Shown: positions 59,960-64,000 of the stretch, in pieces
Numbering within the stretch: the first letter of the stretch is position 1
Layout: each line of letters starts with the position of its first letter
Assembly (NCBI RefSeq): GCF_000212735.1
Contig: NC_015510.1
Coordinates: forward strand, 7,813,001 to 7,877,000
Length of the DNA: 64,000 bases
Direction of reading: 5' to 3'
Source of the DNA: Haliscomenobacter hydrossis DSM 1100
GTDB lineage: Bacteria; Bacteroidota; Bacteroidia; Chitinophagales; Saprospiraceae
Notes under the pieces: model-generated
Databases searched by the model: none
Seen by the model: the letters and a program-made list of their open reading frames with translations, nothing else
What the model was told of the DNA's origin: nothing
Position numbers and translations under genes: made by a program

Positions 59960-62176
59960 ATGAGACATTCAATGATCCAAATTTGGACAGCACTACTGCT
60001 GTTCACCGGCTTTAGTTTTGACCTTAGCGCTCAAATCATCAAAGCCCAGCCCAATGCAAGTAGCAACAACTCCACCAGAATGTTGGTGCGGCAAAACATT
60101 GCCGATGGCGTGTATTACCTCAAAGTGCTCAACACCGGGAAATACCTCGGAGTAGCGGGCATTGATACCCGCAATGGTGCTGCCCTCATCCAGTGGGATT
60201 TTATGAATTTGGCCAATCACAAATTCGAACTGAAAAACATTGGCAACAACGTCTTCACCCTCAAAGCCATGCACAGCAACCGCTACCTGAACGTTGGCGG
60301 ACAATCGATGGCGGATAATGCCACCATCATCCAATGGGATTATGTGAACCAGGCCAACCTGCATTTTTCGCTTGTCACCAACGGCAATGGCGTCAGCATC
60401 CGCTGTGAGCAGTCGCAAAAATATTGGCACCTATACGGCGGTTCCAACAATCCCACCAATGGGGTAGGGGTGGTGCAATACGCTGGCTTGGGCGCTGTTT
60501 TTGCCCTGGAATTGGCCGAGTCTCCGCTAGCAGTCAACAAAGACCAAATGGGCAAAGCAAACTCGGCAATCACCAACAACATTGAAAAAACGCGTCGCAC
60601 CCCCGATGGCCGTACCTTGACCTCTCGCTACCAAATCGGTCCCTCCCGCTTACAAACGACCACTAATGCTGCGGTCAAATACGGCAAAGCCAAATCCAGC
60701 ACGCCCAAACCTGCACCTTCTTCTGATGTGGATTGTGAGTCTTCGATCATCCGCATCACTTTGGACGACAATTCCTTTATGACCGCAGACATTGCCGCAC
60801 AAGTTGGGGAAGTAGTCCCCGGTTCGGTGTTCAACATCATCGATTACCTCAATGGCTCCTGGAAACGTCAAAATGACGCGCTGAAACCCATCGTGCTTTC
60901 TTCGGATGTAAAAAATGTAGTGCAAGGAGGTGTGGTGACCCAAGAAGTGAGCAACCCGACCAAACCCAACTTGCAACAGGCGATTGCCAATTTGTACGGT
61001 CAATTTTCCAGCGAATCCAGCAAGCAGGGCAATTTGACGTACAGCGTCACCATTAAGGAAGTGCACAACGAAGCCGATTTTCAATTGCAAATTGGGGCAG
61101 GAGCACATTACCTCACCTACAGCGTTGACAACCTGTTCAACTTCCAACGCGGCTCCAAAAAATCCTATTTGTTGGTCGACATCACCAAAATTTTGTTTAC
61201 CATCGAAGCCAATGCGCCGCAAGGTGGCTTTTTCAACGATGAGGCCCTAAACCAGGATCCCAATTTGGTCTACCTCAAAAAAGCCGATTATGGCATGCGC
61301 ATTTTGGCCAGTGTAGAAACGAGTGAATCGCTGGAAGTAATCGCGAATAAACTCGAAATCAGCGTCGAAGCACTGGTAGCAGGCGGAAGCGTGAGCTTGG
61401 ACATGATGAATCGTGAACTCAACCAGGACATGACCATCAAAATGTTTGTCGTGGGTGGCCAATCCCGCGATGTGGTGCCTGCTTACAGCATGGCGGATTT
61501 GAAAAACAAGGTGGAGACCATGTCGCGCACCCTCACTTACCATACTTGCCAACCCATCCGTTACACCATCGCCACCACCCGCGACAATTGGATCGTGAGC
61601 TACAATACGGCTACGGATGAGTTCATCAAACAAACCTGCACCCCACCTGCTGTCAAAGCTGCTGGCTTCAGTGTCGAGCTCAATAGTCTAATGTTCAAAG
61701 GAGGTGCCGAAGGTGGCGACCTGGACATGTATGGCCGGGTATGGGTGATGGCTTATCTCGGCAACAACGCCGAACTACCTGCCGAAAGAGGTCAAAACAT
61801 GCTGCTGGATTTACCGGGCGAACAAAGTGTGGACCTCGACAACCAGGGCAACTCAATTGTACCCGGCAGTAACGTCAAATACATCTTTCCTCCCGGCACT
61901 GCCGAAGGGGCATACATCGACATCTATTTCGGCTTATTTGAAAAAGATGCCAATCCCGATTATGCTGCTGGCGATGGAGATGATGACCATTTTACTTTCC
62001 GTTACCTGGACAATACCAAAACTTGTGAAACGGGAAAAACCAGCCGTCGGCTATGCCGCAAACGCTTTTACCTCAGTGATTTACCCAAATATGATTACCG
62101 GGAAGAATTTTCTGAAGCTGGAGCAGTCATTACCCTCACCCGTTTGAATATTTCAAAACTTCCCTTAACCCAATAA
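59960..62176 (+). CDS. CDC-like pore-forming protein with N-terminal ricin B lectin domain
   Basis: The product of 738 aa has a Sec signal peptide ending near residue 25. Residues 47-185 are a ricin-type beta-trefoil (VYYLKVLNTGKYLG, IQWD at 77-80 and 124-127). Residues 255-565 align collinearly with cholesterol-dependent cytolysins as I remember them: VGEVVPGSVFNI (YPGALL region), FQLQIGAGAHYL, KKSYLLVDITKILFTIEANA, LVYLKKADYGMRILASVETS (like SVAYGRxxYLKLETTS), MFVVGG with the paired Gly at 499-500, and IRYTIATTRDNWIV (like ISYTTSFLRDN). The last 165 residues form a beta-sandwich without the Trp-rich undecapeptide. There is no T9SS tail. It likely oligomerises into a beta-barrel pore on target membranes. 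Confidence 0.8.
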   Translation: MRHSMIQIWTALLLFTGFSFDLSAQIIKAQPNASSNNSTRMLVRQNIADGVYYLKVLNTGKYLGVAGIDTRNGAALIQWDFMNLANHKFELKNIGNNVFTLKAMHSNRYLNVGGQSMADNATIIQWDYVNQANLHFSLVTNGNGVSIRCEQSQKYWHLYGGSNNPTNGVGVVQYAGLGAVFALELAESPLAVNKDQMGKANSAITNNIEKTRRTPDGRTLTSRYQIGPSRLQTTTNAAVKYGKAKSSTPKPAPSSDVDCESSIIRITLDDNSFMTADIAAQVGEVVPGSVFNIIDYLNGSWKRQNDALKPIVLSSDVKNVVQGGVVTQEVSNPTKPNLQQAIANLYGQFSSESSKQGNLTYSVTIKEVHNEADFQLQIGAGAHYLTYSVDNLFNFQRGSKKSYLLVDITKILFTIEANAPQGGFFNDEALNQDPNLVYLKKADYGMRILASVETSESLEVIANKLEISVEALVAGGSVSLDMMNRELNQDMTIKMFVVGGQSRDVVPAYSMADLKNKVETMSRTLTYHTCQPIRYTIATTRDNWIVSYNTATDEFIKQTCTPPAVKAAGFSVELNSLMFKGGAEGGDLDMYGRVWVMAYLGNNAELPAERGQNMLLDLPGEQSVDLDNQGNSIVPGSNVKYIFPPGTAEGAYIDIYFGLFEKDANPDYAAGDGDDDHFTFRYLDNTKTCETGKTSRRLCRKRFYLSDLPKYDYREEFSEAGAVITLTRLNISKLPLTQ

Positions 62177-62184
62177 GCCAAATA

Positions 62185-62808
62185 ATGAGTCAAAAAAAGA
62201 AAAGTCTCCTGGGCTGTTTGCCTTATCTGCTCATTGGCGCCTTACTCAGTTGGGGCGTCTATGAGTGCAATTACCGCTTCAGTTATTGGCAGGACTTACA
62301 AGCCCGACCCTGGGCTTACAGCAAAGACAAAAATGCCAAATTGCTGGTAGGACAATGGCAAGGCAGCTTCAGTGATCCCGATGGCATTGCCAAATCGATC
62401 AGCCTGGAAATTTTTGCACCACTCAGTGATGCGGAACGCAGGAAAAAAGCAAGTGGAAGACATCGCCGACGCACCCGTGGCGGTTTGGGCTCACGCAAGG
62501 ACAAACGGCTTTTTGAAGGTGTAGCCACCGTATCGAGCCGTTTGGGACAGGAAGAATACACCTTGTATGGTTCTGTGGATGAAGCAGACTACCATCAATT
62601 GCAGCAAATCACCTTTGGTGCTGTCGACGAAAAAAAACGCATCAAACCTAACTTTGCCTTAAACCTCAGCGAGTCCGGTCAATGGACGGAGGATGAAATG
62701 ACGCTACGCCTGGTTTTTGCGTACTTTCAAGTCGACGGCTCCAGCTTTTCAAGCAGCGCCGATCCCCGTTTTGATCACATTGCTTCGGTTGTGTTAAAGC
62801 GACAATAA
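62185..62808 (+). CDS. membrane-anchored protein downstream of the pore-former, unknown
   Basis: The protein of 207 aa has a Lys-rich start and one membrane helix (LPYLLIGALLSWGVY, residues 12-26), then an exported domain starting VGQWQGSFSDPDG, a pattern like lipocalin-like first strands. It has a basic loop (RHRRRTRGGLGSRK). It begins 8 bases after the pore-former stop and is surely in the same operon. A role in protection from, or activity of, the pore-former is possible but unproven. Confidence 0.65.
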   Translation: MSQKKKSLLGCLPYLLIGALLSWGVYECNYRFSYWQDLQARPWAYSKDKNAKLLVGQWQGSFSDPDGIAKSISLEIFAPLSDAERRKKASGRHRRRTRGGLGSRKDKRLFEGVATVSSRLGQEEYTLYGSVDEADYHQLQQITFGAVDEKKRIKPNFALNLSESGQWTEDEMTLRLVFAYFQVDGSSFSSSADPRFDHIASVVLKRQ

Positions 62809-62958
62809 CACCACGCTCAAAATTCAAAATGATGAACCTAACGATTTAAAAAATCGCTTTGTGGGCAATGGTCATTGCTAAATTTTCACCCTTTGCGGAG
62901 ATTTTATTAAGCAAATGCACTACTTTCGCGCCGCATTTATTCACCAACAATTTGCAAA

Positions 62959-63249
62959 ATGGTTGAGGACCAAGAAGAGTACTACGATTACGACAGTGAG
63001 TATTACAAATACGATGATGAAGAAAAAACGCAAGACAGCGTGTGTAAAGACAGCAACGGCAACGTGCTGCAAGACGGTGACTCGGTTACTTTGACCCAGG
63101 ATTTAAAGGTAAAAGGTACCTCGGTCAATTTAAAAAGAGGTACCCTGATCAAAAACATTCGGATTACTGATAATCCCGAAGAAATTGAATGCCACGCGGA
63201 GAAAGTGAAGAATTTGGTGCTGAAGACTAAGTTTTTGAGGAAGCATTGA
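62959..63249 (+). CDS. PhnA/YjdM C-terminal domain protein
   Basis: The protein of 96 aa has an acidic Tyr-rich N-terminus (EEYYDYDSEYYKYDDEEK) in place of the usual N-terminal zinc ribbon, then the complete PhnA C-terminal barrel (CKDSNGNVLQDGD, KVKGTSVNLKRGT, IECHAEKVKNLVLKTKF). PhnA/YjdM was once linked to phosphonate use, but its function is uncertain; homologues are short cytoplasmic proteins. Nothing certain is seen in the 150 bases upstream. Confidence 0.8.
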   Translation: MVEDQEEYYDYDSEYYKYDDEEKTQDSVCKDSNGNVLQDGDSVTLTQDLKVKGTSVNLKRGTLIKNIRITDNPEEIECHAEKVKNLVLKTKFLRKH

Positions 63250-63278
63250 TTTTAGAGTACACATTCCTGGCCTATTGC

Positions 63279-63914
63279 TCATCCCCCGACTTTCAACCAG
63301 CCCGTAATGCTCATCCGCGGCGCTTGAGTTTCTAACACCTCGTGTTCCAACTCAGCACTTTTAAAAAACACACATTGACCGTGGAGTGGGGCAATGGTTT
63401 GCACGTGGTCCGGGTGGTAAACGCGCAATTCTCCGCCGTCTTTGGCTTGCCAATCGCTGTTTAAATACATGATCATGGAAAAGGCCCGACTGTTGTCGTT
63501 GCGGAACTGGTCGAGGTGTCTTTTGTAAAAACTGCCTTTTTCGTACAAGGCGTAATGAAATTCATACCCGGTAATCCCCGTGTAACAACTACTATTAAGA
63601 TAACTTACAAAACGATCCATGAGGTCGAAAAAATCGTTTTCTGGCAGGTTGTTGTGTTCCCGATCCAGCCAGTAGATTTGATCACCACGAGTAGCCTTGT
63701 CGTTTAAGTGCAGGTCCTTGTTGCCGATGCCAGCGGCATGGAATTGTTGCCCCGCGTAAAGTGTAGTTAAATTTTCTTTTAGCTGTGTAGCCAAGGCTTC
63801 ACTCAGAAAATGTTCTGCTAAACCAACTTTGTCTTCGATAAAACTATTGATGAGGCAATCAAATTGGGTTTGCAATACCTTGAATTGTGGACTATTCTGG
63901 CATAAAACCAGCAT
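63279..63914 (-). CDS. 2OG-Fe(II) oxygenase (prolyl 4-hydroxylase-like)
   Basis: The protein of 211 aa has a double-stranded beta-helix oxygenase fold. The iron ligands are HLDQFR (HxD, near residue 135) and a distal His in SAELEHEVLE. The 2-oxoglutarate-binding Arg is in PRMSITGWL. The protein is similar in size to bacterial prolyl hydroxylase-like enzymes that hydroxylate proteins or small molecules; no substrate can be named. It is convergent with the PhnA-like gene. The last 86 bases of the window hold only its upstream region. Confidence 0.88.
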   Translation of the reverse strand: MLVLCQNSPQFKVLQTQFDCLINSFIEDKVGLAEHFLSEALATQLKENLTTLYAGQQFHAAGIGNKDLHLNDKATRGDQIYWLDREHNNLPENDFFDLMDRFVSYLNSSCYTGITGYEFHYALYEKGSFYKRHLDQFRNDNSRAFSMIMYLNSDWQAKDGGELRVYHPDHVQTIAPLHGQCVFFKSAELEHEVLETQAPRMSITGWLKVGG

Positions 63915-64000
63915 TGCATCAAGGTAAACCTTATTATTGTCCCAAATTGAAATATTTACAATTGTAAACTCAACTCAATTGCACATCGTGCCCGCTTGCA

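Noticed and set aside
61550-62176. Undecapeptide of cholesterol-dependent cytolysins
   Set aside because: The C-terminal region has no ECTGLAWEWWR-like Trp cluster; CETGKTSRRLC looks vaguely similar but lacks the Trp residues.
1-64000. Retron, tRNA or rRNA genes
   Set aside because: No reverse transcriptase, and no cloverleaf or rRNA-like sequence was recognised on either strand; a tRNA scan would settle the question of tRNAs.

Overview
The window comes from a Bacteroidota chromosome, most likely class Saprospiria (Haliscomenobacter/Lewinella-like; the genus is a guess). Four things point there. Three secreted proteins end in the type IX secretion (T9SS) Por-type C-terminal domain. There is a DUF1800/DUF1501 pair, a ligand-binding-propeller histidine kinase and DUF4369/thioredoxin proteins. 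Several promoters match the Bacteroidota -7 box TAnnTTTG, and no Shine-Dalgarno sequences stand out. I see no rRNA, tRNA, CRISPR array, prophage or insertion sequence.

Layout. 1-6.7 kb: the tail of a DUF2807 protein, a polysaccharide deacetylase, an exonuclease/GIY-YIG fusion overlapping a TM2-TPR-SHOCT protein, a dynamin-like GTPase and a FabH-type ketosynthase. 6.8-13.4 kb: a NarL-type regulator with its large propeller kinase, then a PA-domain T9SS cargo. 13.5-19.6 kb: icd, ruvB, a Tat-exported metallophosphatase, an SDR, a lipoprotein and a HAD-fold protein that has lost its catalytic aspartates. 19.8-29.6 kb: DUF1800/DUF1501, ApbE, and a catabolic run of a sugar-isomerase-like TIM barrel, an SGNH hydrolase and a ThuA/sorbosone-dehydrogenase/PKD/cytochrome c/CBM6 multidomain protein. 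29.9-36.3 kb: a MOSC protein, a K+ channel with a C-terminal zinc ribbon, patatin, a LytS/LytTR pair and an aspartyl protease. 36.3-45.1 kb: purple acid phosphatase, Xaa-Pro aminopeptidase, amidase, aspartate kinase, an S24 repressor and an aminotransferase. 45.2-47.4 kb: an A+T-rich, probably acquired cytosine methyltransferase plus DUF4928 module. 47.4-51.6 kb: DUF3293, YidC-YajC-CdaR and a LETM1-like protein. 51.8-57.6 kb: two tandem DUF4369-thioredoxin paralogues and a TPR kinase/LytTR regulator pair. 57.7-62.8 kb: a likely four-gene operon. 62.9-63.9 kb: a PhnA-like protein and a 2OG-Fe(II) oxygenase.

The most notable gene is at 59960-62176. It is a secreted protein whose middle third aligns collinearly, from memory, with cholesterol-dependent cytolysins (CDCs), but it has an N-terminal ricin-type lectin domain and no Trp-rich undecapeptide. 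It sits between a T9SS beta-helix protein and a membrane-anchored protein, downstream of a good -33/-7 promoter and next to a divergent kinase/LytTR pair, which together suggest a regulated contact or predation locus.

The second notable pattern is in the spacers. Nearly every longer spacer is filled by a long imperfect hairpin, often with arms built from repeated short words. These hairpins begin at, or overlap, the stop codon of the neighbouring gene. Three come out at exactly 162 bp, two share the same inner core, and one holds five 24-bp tandem repeats between perfect 27-bp inverted repeats.
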